Assembly (NCBI GenBank): GCA_963680875.1 | Contig: OY804579.1 | Coordinates: 81,085,095 to 81,149,094, forward strand | Length of the DNA stretch: 64,000 bases | Direction: 5' to 3' | Source of the DNA: Bathymodiolus brooksi | Lineage: Eukaryota; Mollusca; Bivalvia; Mytilida; Modiolidae | In this document: positions 21,488-34,110 of the stretch, piece after piece | How the letters are laid out: each line of letters begins with the position of its first letter | Numbering within the stretch: position 1 is the stretch's first letter | Translations under genes and position numbers: made by a program | Notes under the pieces: model-generated | Seen by the model: only the letters and a program-made list of their open reading frames with translations | Databases searched by the model: none | Told to the model about the DNA's origin: nothing

Positions 21488-22781
21488 AAACATGCAGAGA
21501 GCTTTCTTCTAAGAAAATTATATTACTTACATTAATATATATTTTATATATAAAATATATAATAAACATTTTATCTCTGTATGAAAATGATTTTTTTTAG
21601 ACATTGTCTTAGATAAGAGCATGCCATTATTTCAAAAGCGTTTCATCTGTTTAAATTAATTTTTAGGATAACAATATTTTCCAAATCTTAATGAAATTCT
21701 GCACTAGTCTTGTCCAGCCAATAGTCACGGTAATAAATGTCAAAATATGTTGATGAAACAGACACATAAAATGATTAAACCAGACAGGTTAAGCAAAAGT
21801 AAAAAGTGAAAACATTAAAACATTCTATGATATATAGTGCATATGTTGGAATAATATATTGTCATCAAAGTGCGTTGTTGATCAAATTAGCTTTAGTTTT
21901 ATAGTATGATGATAACAATTAACATTTTGAGACCAATGTTCCAATAATGGGAATGTCTATTGACGTTTTCCATTTTATCGGGGAAAACAAATCTGGGTTT
22001 GTGGGAAATCGGCATCCATATTTCCCCCAAACCCTCTCTGATTATACCACGTTTACTTGTATAAATAAGTCATTGAGTCTCAGTAGCTTGATCAGTCAGG
22101 CAGTAGGAGCACATTTTATTTGAGAAGAGGCGGAAATAGTTTTTTTAATGCTGAAAAATGTGAGAGCTGCGTAGCAAGGCGAGCATGCTAATAAGGGAGT
22201 TTAAAGACATCCATCCTCAAGAAAATTCAGAAAAAAGGTGAAAAACCCAGCACAGTAATTTAGGCATTCCAAATGTTCACACAAATATGTACAAAATTAC
22301 AGTTTGATATTTTCAGCAAGATTGTAACATATGTGAAGTTTATTGATAACTGACACATAATTTGTGAAGTAAAAATTATAAATTTCATTTTGACCCGCCT
22401 TCTACTTCGGAGTTGTCAGCGTGTGATGAGAGTTTTATATATATAACCATCAATTTGGAGAGATGAAATTTTGGCTACAGCTTAGACGGAATGCATAATT
22501 ATATAACAATATCGGTCCTAATTCACAGAGTGCAATAATTTTCAATTATGAAAGAATATTCTTCGTTACTGTGAACTGTTATATTGACGAAATTGTCATT
22601 TTCATTGATTTGTAATTAACCCGTGCAGTAATTTGTTAAACGGCATTTAATTGCTTAGAAAGAACATTCGTTTGTTATCTTTACACCCATTGGTTAATCA
22701 GGATATTGAATTTCGAATCTCGAATTTCAGATATTGAATCTCGAATTTTGAATTTCGAATGATCCTTCTGGGCTTTCGTAC
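20102..22781. mobile_element. 2.7-kb non-autonomous element with GTACGAAAGCCC inverted ends
   Basis: Left end GTACGAAAGCCCAGAAGGAT, right end its exact inverse (ATCCTTCTGGGCTTTCGTAC). The repeats continue for about 75-90 bp and are themselves built from short tandem ATTCGAGATTC/ATTCGAAATTC words, with an ATTCAATATCTGAAATTC core in both arms. Flanks read TTATTC before and ATTCGA after, consistent with an ATTC target duplication. The interior holds a TA microsatellite and no open frame over about 90 codons, so it cannot encode its own transposase. Confidence 0.7.
21412..21485. repeat. (TA)n microsatellite, interrupted
   Basis: Two TA runs separated by 'caaggtagcacatgcaggac'. It lies inside the 20.1-22.8 kb element. 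Confidence 0.9.
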
Positions 22782-22789
22782 ATTCGACA

Positions 22790-23508
22790 TAATAGCACAC
22801 AGTACCAACATAACTTGTGATACAATTGGACGTTTCAGTTCCACAATAGGCAATACACAATAGACAAAAAGATAACGTAACATGAACTAATACAATTAAT
22901 GTAAAAATTAACACTGCAAGTAAAAATGTTGTAATAGTTTACGTAGTTCAAAGGACAATACCCAAGGTCATTAACAGACATCACGTAATAATCTTTAAAC
23001 ATGTTAATCTTAAAGCAATTACTTACATGATAATTCATCGATTTTTTAAATAATCATATTACACAGATTATTTATCCTGTTTATTACATGCAAAAATGTA
23101 ATCGTATATTCTGTCTTAAACGAGTCTAAGGGAAAAACCCACATTGAATCGAATGTTTGTGGGTATATGTCGAGCAAAGATATTACTTGGCAACAAAGAT
23201 ATTACATAGCAACAACGTTGAAAAGACTATGATGTAACTACAGGGAGTGAAATTATACATTTAAATGCAAATGTTAAGTTGACATGTCGTAAAGGTCTAC
23301 AGTCAGAAGAATCGATTTTCCATTCAATTTTTACTTTTCGACACGCTTTCGACAAAAATGTATCGCAAAAATCGAAAGTTGAATAAAAAAAGTCACTTCA
23401 AACTCAGTTGTTGTGCTATCATCAACGTCAGAATTGCATCGTGAAAACGGTAGACACAAATCGACACGATTCAACAGTACATAGAGCTCTAAATATTTTA
23501 ATGCGAGT
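22790..23508. other. Non-coding, no gene recognised
   Basis: AT-rich. The pair 'acaaagatattacttggcaa' and 'acaaagatattacatagcaa' near 23175-23215 is a small local duplication. Confidence 0.4.
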
Positions 23509-23509
23509 T

Positions 23510-23912
23510 CAGTTGATTCCTATGTGGATCAGGAACTGCTTTTCATTCCGAAGCACCTGAGTTCAACCCCGTTTTTAACTTGTCTTAGTGAGGTTCGTGG
23601 TTATCATGTTGTCAAATTACATGTTTTTACGTGTTTGGTCCCATATTGTGATGTCCACTACGATTTACGTGTAAAAACGATGTTCGATTCGTCTTGATTC
23701 CCATTTGTTTTGTAAGAGGTTCATGTTTTATTTATGTTATTTGTATTTATTTACGCATACTGGTGTCCAACACGATTTCCATATCAAATGGTGTTCGTAG
23801 GAGGGCTCAAGTTTTGATTGGGTACAGTAGTTTCCAACACATATTGTGTTTTTGCTTTGTAGTCCATCAGCCAAGTCTGAAAAAGCCTCTAATAACAAAG
23901 TTTGTGTGATAC
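23510..23912 (+). repeat. Composite of R1 and R2 tail pieces
   Basis: Begins with R1 tail words ('gatcaggaactgctttt', 'gcacctgagttcaaccc'), then carries R2-like words ('gtccaacacgatttcc', 'gagggctcaagttttgat', 'cagtagtttccaacac'). The related block 'gatgtccactacgatttacg' appears twice (23650 and 23763). No gene. Confidence 0.45.
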
Positions 23913-24639
23913 CGCTGTAGACCGCATTTTTATTGCTTGAAATTAAAGTTTGATATTTAAATTGTCGATTTTCATGTGTTGTACTAAAATTAAAAACGTG
24001 GAAAAAAGCATAAATTCAGCTTTTTTCTACCCACCCATGTGCTTACGTAGTTTGGTTCATTAGTTTGTATAACATTTCATACATATTGCCGCTTTGATGT
24101 TCAAAATTGGATTATATGTATTTGGTACAAGTATTAAAATAGCAAAATTCGCCATATACTATGAAAATAACGCATTTTCATAAGAGATATACGTTCTGGG
24201 AAATGTAGTATGTTTGTGCTAAAAAATAGCATGTTTTAACTATTACACACATGACTGCACGGGATTAATCGTAAAGCATGCCAAGTCATCACGAAAACAT
24301 CATGTTCGATTTAATCATTACATTTAAATATTTTTACAACTACCTTGTATTAATTATTCCAAAACGCGCATTTTACAGAATTTAACCATTTAGCTAAATA
24401 ATTCCGAATTTTCGAGTTATAACCAATACGATTTCATATTATAAATTGAATGTGATTTTTTTTCGTTTTCTAGGCTTTTTGAGTAAATTTGTAGGTTTTG
24501 TACTACAAATATTTTTCAATTTGACAATCTAGATAACATTTTAGATCATTATCGACAGAATGTAATCAATTAGTGGATTAATTGTTTTGGGTCTGTTTGA
24601 CTTTGCTGGCGATCTATCAAATTGTTAGGAGTAGACTTG

Positions 24640-26000
24640 GAAGATGTTTAGAAAAGCAGCCGAAATAAGAAATGACCTTGTTCACAATCTTCTAAATCAC
24701 TACTGGAGTGCCGGACCAAGGGGTGGATACCACAGGCGATGTTATCAAACTTGTATCAGCAAACGTAATCTGATGTATCCACTGAAGCGCAAAATGGACG
24801 ACAATGTCAAAGTACCAATGCCAAGTAAACCAGACACACAACCTAGAACATATGTTTAAAATGTGTTATTTGCTTAGAAGGCAAGTAACTTGCAGATAGA
24901 AAACCCCGGGAACAGTTACGTCAATGTTTGACCGAAGACGGTGTTTCCTCGTTGAAGATGACTGTGAAAAATGACTGTTGGGTTATGTATTTCATATCAT
25001 AAAACATGCTACAAAAACTGACAAAGACGTCTTTACAACGTTACTGAGAACTGAAAAAATATATCAGGCAATGAGGAATCAACAATATTTGACAGATCTT
25101 TTGATATTTTGGCTTCGAAATTGAAGTCCTTGTATATGCAAAAAAAAGTTAAAAAAACGTTTGGGAAACAAATTTTCATTTTGGCGGTCAAATGATAACA
25201 GTTCACATATATACAAATGTATATTTGTTGTGATGACGTTCCTAAGGGCAGACCATTGAAACAGCTTTAAAATCCATGAAGCTAAAAAATCTAATGATTT
25301 GGAAGTGTCAGCTCTCCCAACAGAAGACGTAAAAGTTGATGAGCTAGCCCGACATGTGTATTATACAGCAAAATCTATCCGGTGATTGACTTTGTTAAAA
25401 GTCAAGTCGCCAGTTTCATGGCCCCCGACTGGTAGCTTTATAAATGAGCAATCTGTGACCATTCCGAATTTCGTTGTATAACTTGATTACCTAGGTTCTG
25501 ACTGAGGACCAATCAGATCGACCCATTTCAAACTTATCGGTTGAAATGTCAGAGGCAACCGATATACGTGTTGTATCATTTACACAGGGATGTCACTCGT
25601 TGTAATGTGGAAACCCCGAAACGTGTATGTCTGGCTGTGCTGATATAAAACCGTACTGGTAAAGTCGAACTAGTAAAGGTTCGCCAAACACTCTCTATAG
25701 TAGGTGATAGTTTAGACATTCCAAACGGCATCCTCCTTGTTGTGGACAAGTTCCTATGTGCTGTCTACGCTTTTCCGTCAATTGGTGATATCAATGAAGG
25801 ACCATTTCCTTAGTTTTGTGAATAAAAAAACATCCAGTGTCATCAGCTACCACCTACAAAATACGCTTTGCAGAAGCACTTCCAAAAAGTCAATTTCCAG
25901 GCAGTAGTTTGGAAACACACCTGCCAGTGGATATTCGGTCTACCATGAGCAGAAAAACACGGAAGGGTGATAGAGAAACATGTTGTAAGATTGAAACGTG
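24640..26000 (+). pseudogene. Degenerate copy of an unnamed invertebrate multigene (possibly transposon-borne) protein
   Basis: Starts MFRKAAEIRNDLVHNLLNHY, then GPRGGYHRRCYQT, a Cys/His segment, in a 71-codon frame to 24859. After that only broken pieces follow: REQLRQCLTEDGVSSLK at about 24910-24955; KLTKTSLQR and KIYQAMRNQQYLTDLL near 25015-25105; LEVSALPTEDVKVDELARH at 25300-25355; IPNGILLVVDKFLCAVYAFP at about 25720-25780; and LPPTKYALQKHFQKVNFQAV near 25845-25905. The order matches a family I remember from mollusc, cnidarian and arthropod genomes, with YHRxCYQ/YxxCYK segments at the front and a (L/K)LPPTxxAxxxH segment near the end, but I do not know its function. At least ten stops or shifts make it a clear pseudogene. 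Confidence 0.6.
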
Positions 26001-26559
26001 AAATCATAGTTTGAGGAAAAACGTACTGATTATTGGATTCCAGGTTCTTGAACACAAACTTAGTTTAAAGGACCCCCCTTTTTGTCAAATATGTAGATTT
26101 ACTTACTCCCATTAAATTAATCTTAGAGAGACTGGAACTACAGTAATAACTGCAAATATGAAGAATCGAGCAATAAAAAGAGAAGAAAATAACTTGTAGA
26201 CACCAAATTATTTCAACATGTGAAAAGTTTGAAATAATATAGTAAAATTACCCCCCTTTTTCTGAATTCACAACAACAAGTGGTCTTTACATGTATAATT
26301 ATCATATTTCTATCAATAAGGACATAAAATAAACATATATAATAAATTCCTGAAGAAAAATAACCGAATTGATATAACCTAACTGATCGGAATGCTTGAC
26401 TTTGCTTTTTGTCTACTATTTTGCGGTACCCTTAAAGGGGCACATGTTGTACTATTTTACGCATATTTTTAGCTGAGTACAACACTTTAATACATAATCT
26501 ACATATATATATCCTTCGATTTGTCCGAACAAAATGCGGTTTACAGGGGTATCCAGCAC

Positions 26560-26890
26560 CAAATTGTTTGTCCGGTTCTAGCTGATCGACTATTGTTTTC
26601 CTTCGTCTTGTATGCCCTGTGTTCTCGGTTTCTCTGTATTGTCCTTTTTTGGTTGCCGCTTCGATATTCTCTAACGTTTATTTAAGAGCAACACGACGGG
26701 TGACACCTGCAGAGCAGTAATTGCTAACCCTTTCGGAGCATCTGGGTCACCCCTGTTTACAGTGGGGATCATGTTGTGCAATCTTAAGGAGTGTTTTGTA
26801 GATCAATGTGTCCCTTTTCTCTTTGTCATTGTATTGTTTGTTCTTCTTAGAGTTACGAACTCTGATAACCCCGTTTGCATCTTCAAATAT
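26560..26890 (+). repeat. R2 tail followed by R1 tail
   Basis: R2 words ('ccttcgtcttgtatgccctg', 'gtttctctgtattgtccttt', 'cgatattctctaacgtttat') run directly into R1 words ('agcaacacgacgggtgacac', 'gctaaccctttcggagcat', 'ttttgtagatcaatgtgt', 'gataaccccgtttgcatctt'). Confidence 0.6.
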
Positions 26891-27400
26891 TCTTAGATGG
26901 AGCAACGGAATTGGCCAAGTTGTGATGGGCTTTATTTGTATATTAAATGAATAAAGCAAAAACGCATTCGCTTAACATTTTCGTACAGTAAATATAATAG
27001 TTGCAGGATAAAATTTGATTGCAAATGTGTAGTATTATTTGTTGTTGCATATTCTTTGATTCCATTAGAGATATGCATTATTATCCAACTCAATAATATG
27101 TAATTTTTGAGAAATAAAACTAATTTCAACAATGAAAAGAAAGCATAGACAGTGATGGTTAGCAATTCTACCAATATCAACAAAACGAACAATCACCTCT
27201 CACATTCACACACTGAACAACAAATGAAAAGATCATGACACATTTACATTAGCGATCCAAATCCTTATTTGGCACAGACACAGCAATATGGCAGGGTTAA
27301 GTTGGTCAATGGCATCCCAATCCTCCCCTCTTAATAACTCTCCAACGTTAATATATCAACAAAAAGACCACATACTGTTAAAAATGAATGACAACAAAAA

Positions 27401-27802
27401 CATGGACAGTACAATACCAGGTCAATGAATGCTCATAGTTAGCTAACTACTAGATAGGAAGATAAAACACATGGACAGTACAATACCAGGTCAATGAATG
27501 CTCATAGTTAGCTAACTACTAGATAGGAAGATAAAACACATGGACAGTGCAATATCAGGTCAATGAATTCTCATAGTTAGCTAACTACTAGATAGGAAGA
27601 TAAAACACATGGACAGTACAATATCAGGTCAATGAATGCTCATAGTTAGCTAACTACTAGATAGGAAGATAAAACACATGGACAGTGCAATACCAGGTCA
27701 ATGAATTCTCATAGTTAGCTAACTACTAGATAGGAAGATAAAACACATGAACAGTACAATACCAGGTCAATGAATACTCATAGTTAGCTAACTACTAGAT
27801 AC
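27401..27802. repeat. Tandem array, six 69-bp units
   Basis: CATGGACAGTACAATACC starts at 27401, 27470, 27539, 27608, 27677 and 27746 (constant 69 bp), each with GGTCAATGAAT, TCATAGTTAGCTAACTACTA and AGGAAGATAAAAC. Units differ at a few sites (TACC/TATC, GTAC/GTGC). The last unit breaks off at CTAGATA and passes directly into the 86-bp array. Confidence 0.95.
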
Positions 27803-30800
27803 AAGTTGTTCCTTTACTTAAAGTCTTTAATGTGTGTCTAAGAGTAATTTTTGATAGTCTTTTATGTTTATTTACATCCCTAACCTTTCTTACTACAAGT
27901 TGTTCCTTTACTTTAATGTGTGTCTAAGAGTAATGTTGGATAGTCTTTTATGTTTATTTACATCCCTATCCTTTCTTACTACAAGTTGTTCCTTTACTTT
28001 AATGTGTGTCTAAGAGTAATGTTGGATAGTCTTTTATGTTTATTTACATCCCTATCCTTTCTTACTACAAGTTGTTCCTTTACTTTAATGTGTGTCGAAG
28101 AGTAATGTTGGATAGTCTTTTATGTTTATTTACATCCCTATCCTTTCTTACTACAAGTTGTTCCTTTACTTTAATGTGTGTCTAAGAGTAATGTTGGATA
28201 GTCTTTTATGTTTATTTACATCCCTATCCTTTCTTACTACAAGTTGTTCCTTTACTTTAATGTGTGTCTAAGAGTAATGTTGGATAGTCTTTTATGTTTA
28301 TTTACATCCCTATCCTTTCTTACTACAAGTTGTTCCTTTACTTTAATGTGTGTCTAAGAGTAATGTTGGATAGTCTTTTATGTTTATTTACATCCCTATC
28401 CTTTCTTACTACAAGTTGTTCCTTTACTTTAATGTGTGTCGAAGAGTAATGTTGGATAGTCTTTTATGTTTATTTACATCCCTATCCTTTCTTACTACAA
28501 GTTGTTCCTTTACTTTAATGTGTGTCTAAGAGTAATGTTGGATAGTCTTTTATGTTTATTTACATCCCTATCCTTTCTTACTACAAGTTGTTCCTTTACT
28601 TTAATGTGTGTCGAAGAGTAATGTTGGATAGTCTTTTATGTTTATTTACATCCCTATCCTTTCTTACTACAAGTTGTTCCTTTACTTTAATGTGTGTCTA
28701 AGAGTAATGTTGGATAGTCTTTTATGTTTATTTACATCCCTATCCTTTCTTACTACAAGTTGTTCCTTTACTTTAATGTGTGTCGAAGAGTAATGTTGGA
28801 TAGTCTTTTATGTTTATTTACATCCCTATCCTTTCTTACTACAAGTTGTTCCTTTACTTTAATGTGTGTCTAAGAGTAATGTTGGATAGTCTTTTATGTT
28901 TATTTACATCCCTATCCTTTCTTACTACAAGTTGTTCCTTTACTTTAATGTGTGTCTAAGAGTAATGTTGGATAGTCTTTTATGTTTATTTACATCCCTA
29001 TCCTTTCTTACTACAAGTTGTTCCTTTACTTTAATGTGTGTCTAAGAGTAATGTTGGATAGTCTTTTATGTTTATTTACATCCCTATCCTTTCTTACTAC
29101 AAGTTGTTCCTTTACTTTAATGTGTGTCGAAGAGTAATGTTGGATAGTCTTTTATGTTTATTTACATCCCTATCCTTTCTTACTACAAGTTGTTCCTTTA
29201 CTTTAATGTGTGTCTAAGAGTAATGTTGGATAGTCTTTTATGTTTATTTACATCCCTATCCTTTCTTACTACAAGTTGTTCCTTTACTTTAATGTGTGTC
29301 TAAGAGTAATGTTGGATAGTCTTTTATGTTTATTTACATCCCTATCCTTTCTTACTACAAGTTGTTCCTTTACTTTAATGTGTGTCTAAGAGTAATGTTG
29401 GATAGTCTTTTATGTTTATTTACATCCCTATCCTTTCTTACTACAAGTTGTTCCTTTACTTTAATGTGTGTCTAAGAGTAATGTTGGATAGTCTTTTATG
29501 TTTATTTACATCCCTATCCTTTCTTACTACAAGTTGTTCCTTTACTTTAATGTGTGTCTAAGAGTAATGTTGGATAGTCTTTTATGTTTATTTACATCCC
29601 TGTCCTTTCTTACTACAAGTTGTTCCTTTACTTTAATGTGTGTCTAAGAGTAATGTTGGATAGTCTTTTATGTTTATTTACATCCCTATCCTTTCTTACT
29701 ACAAGTTGTTCCTTTACTTTAATGTGTGTCTAAGAGTAATGTTGGATAGTCTTTTATGTTTATTTACATCCCTATCCTTTCTTACTACAAGTTGTTCCTT
29801 TACTTTAATGTGTGTCGAAGAGTAATGTTGGATCGTCTTTTATGTTTATTTACATCCCTATCCTTTCTTACTACAAGTTGTTCCTTTACTTTAATGTGTG
29901 TCTAAGAGTAATGTTGGATAGTCTTTTATGTTTATTTACACCCCTATCCTTTCTTACTACAAGTTGTTCCTTTACTTTAATGTGTGTCTAAGAGTAATGT
30001 TGGATAGTCTTTTATGTTTATTTACATCCCTATCCTTTCTTACTACAAGTTGTTCCTTTACTTTAATGTGTGTCTAAGAGTAATGTTGGATAGTCTTTTA
30101 TGTTTATTTACATCCCTGTCCTTTCTTACTACAAGTTGTTCCTTTACTTTAATGTGTGTCGAAGAGTAATGTTGGATAGTCTTTTATGTTTATTTACATC
30201 CCTATCCTTTCTTACTACAAGATGTTCCTTTACTTTAATGTGTGTCGAAGAGTAATGTTGGATAGTCTTTTATGTTTATTTACATCCCTATCCTTTCTTA
30301 CTACAAGTTGTTCCTTTACTTTAATGTGTGTCGAAGAGTAATGTTGGATAGTCTTGTATGTTTATTTACATCCCTATCCTTTCTTACTACAAGTTGTTCC
30401 GTTACTTTAATGTGTGTCGAAGAGTAATGTTGGATAGTCTTTTATGTTTATTTACATCCCTATCCTTTCTTTCTACAAGTTGTTCCTTTACTTTAATGTG
30501 TGTCGAAGAGTAATGTTGGATAGTCTTTTATGTTTATTTACATCCCTATCCTTTCTTACTACAAGTTGTTCCTTTACTTTAATGTGTGTCGAAGAGTAAT
30601 GTTGGATAGTCTTTTATGTTTATTTACATCCCTATCCTTTCTTACTACAAGTTGTTCCGTTACTTTAATGTGTGTCGAAGAGTAATGTTGGATAGTCTTT
30701 TATGTTTATTTACATCCCTATCCTTTCTTACTACAAGTTGTTCCTTTACTTTAATGTGTGTCGAAGAGTAATGTTGGATAGTCTTTTATGTTTATTTACA

Positions 30801-31490
30801 TCCCTATCCTTTCTTACTACAAGTTGTTCCTTTACTTTAATGTGTGTCGAAGAGTAATGTTGGATAGTCTTTTATGTTTATTTACATCCCTATCCTTTCT
30901 TACTACAAGTTGTTCCTTTACTTTAATGTGTGTCGAAGAGTAATGTTGGATAGTCTTTTATGTTTATTTACATCCCTATCCTTTCTTACTACAAGTTGTT
31001 CCTTTACTTTAATGTGTGTCGAAGAGTAATGTTGGATAGTCTTTTATGTTTATTTACATCCCTATCCTTTCTTACCACAAGTTGTTCTTTTACTTTAATG
31101 TGTGTCGAAGAGTAATGTTGGATAGTCTTATATGTTTATTTACATCCCTATCCTTTCTTACTACAAGTTGTTCCTTTACTTTAATGTGTGTCGAAGAGTA
31201 ATGTTGGATAGTCTTTTATGTTTATTTACATCCCTATCCTTTCTTACTACAAGTTGTTCCTTTACTTTAATGTGTGTCTAAGAGTAATGTTAGATAGTCT
31301 TTTATGTTTATTTACATCCCTATCCTTTCTTACTACAAGTTGTTCCTTTACTTTAATGTGTGTCGAAGAGTAATGTTGGATAGTCTTTTATGTTTATTTA
31401 CATCCCTATCCTTTCTTACTACAAGTTGTTCCTTTACTTTACTGTGTGTTTAAGAGTAATGTTGGATAGTCTTTTATGTCCGTTCTTACT
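27801..31490. repeat. 86-bp satellite array, about 43 units
   Basis: ACAAGTTGTTCCTTTACTTT recurs every 86 bp (27895, 27981, 28067 and so on). The first unit has an 8-bp insertion and the last is diverged ('actgtgtgtttaagag') and truncated at 'tatgtccgttcttact'. Units are nearly identical. A diagnostic site is GTCTAAGAG or GTCGAAGAG; the TA form dominates the left part and the GA form is nearly fixed from about 30150 rightward. No open reading frame or transcription signal stands out. Confidence 0.95.
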
Positions 31491-31992
31491 ATTAAAATGT
31501 TGTGTGGGTTTTCAACAATTCATAAAAGCAATATCCTTGGCTTAAAGCTTGTAATATGTCTTATCTTCAGCGTGGACTAAGAAAAACAATACATTCGCAA
31601 AACTTGTAAGAAGAAAACACAAATTTGATGCATTTATATCCATCCTGAAAAACTGTTATATTTGATTTTACTGCTTAAAATCATGAATCACCTGTGTCAT
31701 AGCTAAATTATAGAGCAATGCATCGTTCCAGCAATATCAAATATATGACGAAACAGGTATGAGATTTCAAACGTAATACTACTATTCTAATTCGATAGGT
31801 AAATATAAAAGACATCACTCCTCATTAAGAGAATTTGTTTTTATCAATATAAGATGTCCTTCTAGATAAATGATAAATCTCAAGAATCAAAGATCACCGA
31901 CCAATTAGAAGAATCATTAGAAACTAATGAAAGCATTTCCATCCGAATATGATTATACAAAACCATAAAAGCGAAAACTATAATCACAAAAA
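31491..31992. other. Non-coding, no gene recognised
   Basis: AT-rich spacer between the satellite and the Tc1 element. Confidence 0.45.
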
Positions 31993-33594
31993 TATACACT
32001 CCGACCAAAGTTGAGCACCACCCTATATTTTTATCGATATATTTTGTTACATCAATACTGTTAAAACAATAAAATAGATATCACCATTGTTCTTACACTT
32101 CTTCAAAGACTACACCAAGGGCTCTAAAATTACCAATATACGAAGTATTTATCATTCTGAAAGACGTGACTATGACGTGGCAAAAATGGGGTTCAAAACA
32201 GGCGCTGGAAAAACGTAAAACCAGTTTGTCTTTGATGGAAGTTTTTAACATTGCATTAAAATGCAGAGTCTTCAGATTTTAAGAACTTTTAAATGCATCT
32301 ATTGTGTGTATGTGTAAGGCATAAAAATCAAAAACGAGTATATCCACCGCGTTTATTGTGAAGTTATGTAACACACCTCGTCATGCTTCGCACAGGACGC
32401 CTAAGCCGTTCTTGGGGGAACTGTTGCCACTCCTGTAAGATAGCAGTTCTTCATTCGTCAATATTTTGACATTTTGGATTGCGTTGGTTAATTTTTCGGC
32501 CAATAATGTCCCATACATGCTCTATAATGGAATGTCTGAACAGCCTCTTGCTGTAAAACATGTTGTACAATTTGGGCTCTATGTGACCTAGCGTTGTCGT
32601 CCATGAACATTGGCCTGTCAGCCAACGCATGATTGTCGAAATGAGGGACTACGCGTGGAGCGAGCACATTGTCACGGTATTTTTGGCCTGTCAGATTACC
32701 ATCAAGAACGTACAAGTCCAACTTACAGTCAAATGAAAAACAACCCCAGACAGTTACACCCCCACCCCCAAAAGCAGTTGTGCCCAAAATGTGGTTGTCC
32801 TGAAATGAAGTGTTTCGTTGGCGCCAAACCCTTGCACGGCCGTCGGTAGGGCGTAGCAAAAAACGACTTTCATCAGACCAGTGGACCCGTCTCCATGTGC
32901 GAATAGTCCACCCCAAATGATCATGTGACAAGTCAAATCGAGCATGGCGATGACGTAATGTCAACTGTGGACGTTTTATGGGTCGTCGCGCTCGCATTCC
33001 CTGATGGTGGAGGCGTCTGATTACAGTGCGTGTGCTAATGTGGCCTCCAAACGCTAAATTACCACGAAGTACACCAGTTGTACTGGACGGCCGTTGCCGC
33101 TCCCGTCTGGATATGAGCCGGTCCTCTCTCGGCGTCGTTTTGCGAGGTATACCTGCACGTGGACGGTCAGTAACATTCCTTGTTTGACGAAAACGCTGCA
33201 TCAGTCGTACAATGATGGAATGGTTAACCCTGAAGTGGTCTGCCACCCTTCTATGGCTAAGACCACCGTTGTGCATGCCAACAGCTTGCCACCTTTCTGG
33301 TATGGTTAATTTTCGCCGCACCATACCAAACCAATAGTAAATGAAACTTAAAACTCTACACAAAAAAAATCAGCTTTCGTTCGCAAGCACAAATGTTGAA
33401 AAGTACACGTGGCACTTTACACACCCTGTCATATACATATAAATAAAAATCGATCAATAACCTGTTTCACAGGTAAGTAAGTATGTGTGTACAGGTAACG
33501 AAAACAGCAAACTGAATTGAAATATGTTCATTATTAGAAAAGATATTATTGAAACAAGTCAAGTGGTGCTTAACTTTTGTCGTCGGACTGAATA
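31993..33594 (-). mobile_element. Tc1 element, near full length (~1.6 kb)
   Basis: Left end TATACACTCCGACCAAAGTT and right end (inverted) TTCAGTCCGACGACAAAAGT, continuing TAAGCACCACTTGAC, next to TA-rich target sequence. The length fits an autonomous Tc1. It carries the transposase reading described separately. Its right portion (from 33188) is repeated at 40067-40470 because the segmental duplication begins inside it. Confidence 0.85.
32356..33324 (-). pseudogene. Tc1-family DDE transposase with internal deletion
   Basis: Would cut and paste the element. Translation from the ATG at 33324: MVRRKLTIPERWQAVGMHNG, a first helix-turn-helix, then RPRAGIPRKTTPREDRLI, the linker and second helix-turn-helix, HWSDESRF (first catalytic Asp), GGGGVTVWGCF and FMDDNARSHRA (second Asp). 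After QQEAVQT about 25 bases (the usual WPARSPDLNP coding stretch) are missing at about 32532-32538, so the frame shifts and ends at 32488. The lost frame resumes as IEHVWDIIGRKINQRNP with the catalytic Glu, then a stop in NIDE*RTAI and a normal-looking end (EWQQFPQERLRRPV). The longest open frame starts upstream at 33363, but MVRRKL is the family start. Inactive as it stands. Confidence 0.9.
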
Positions 33595-33659
33595 TAATAC
33601 TGAAGGAGACAAGCTACATAGAAAACTGCTGGTGCTATCAAAGCATACATTAAGTACTA

Positions 33660-34110
33660 CAGTATACCTTTAAACTGTTTATGACCTTTGTTGTTTTTGT
33701 ATTGTTTTTGTTATTTTTCCTCTCAAGGACTTTTAAATTATGTGATTTTCCAATATTTTGACTACGAACATAAATGTACCTGGGGAAAGTTATTTCAGAA
33801 ACGCGTTGTGAGCACTGAATTATATATCTACGTTTGTATTTACCACTGCGCCGCTTGTTTGTAGGAGGGCTCATATCTTATGTATGTTGCTTGTGCTTAT
33901 GCGCATAAAAACTACATACAATTGGAGAGCTCCTGGGGTCACTCCCGTCTTTGGTGGGGTCCGTGTTGCTCAACATTTTAGCTTTCTTTGCTGTGTTTTA
34001 CTGTTTTGTTTGTCTTCGTCCTGTGTCCTGTGCCAAATGGTGCTAGTGTCTCTGGATTGTTCATTCTCGATTGCTACTTCTGCTTTCCGTAGCATATATA
34101 TTTATAATTC
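33660..34110 (+). repeat. Dispersed repeat plus R2/R1-type tail
   Basis: 'attttgactacgaacataaa', 'cctggggaaagttatttcag', 'aaacgcgttgtgagcac' (see 13120), then 'gtaggagggctcatatct', 'gagctcctggggtcactccc', 'gtttgtcttcgtcctgtgtc' and 'gattgctacttctgctttcc'. The counterpart in copy 2 (40545-40960) lacks about 35 bp at 'ccgtctttggtggggtccgt'. Confidence 0.55.

Noticed and set aside
27801..31490. Array resembling a CRISPR
   Set aside because: The units are contiguous 86-bp copies with no unique spacers, in a eukaryotic genome; it is a satellite.
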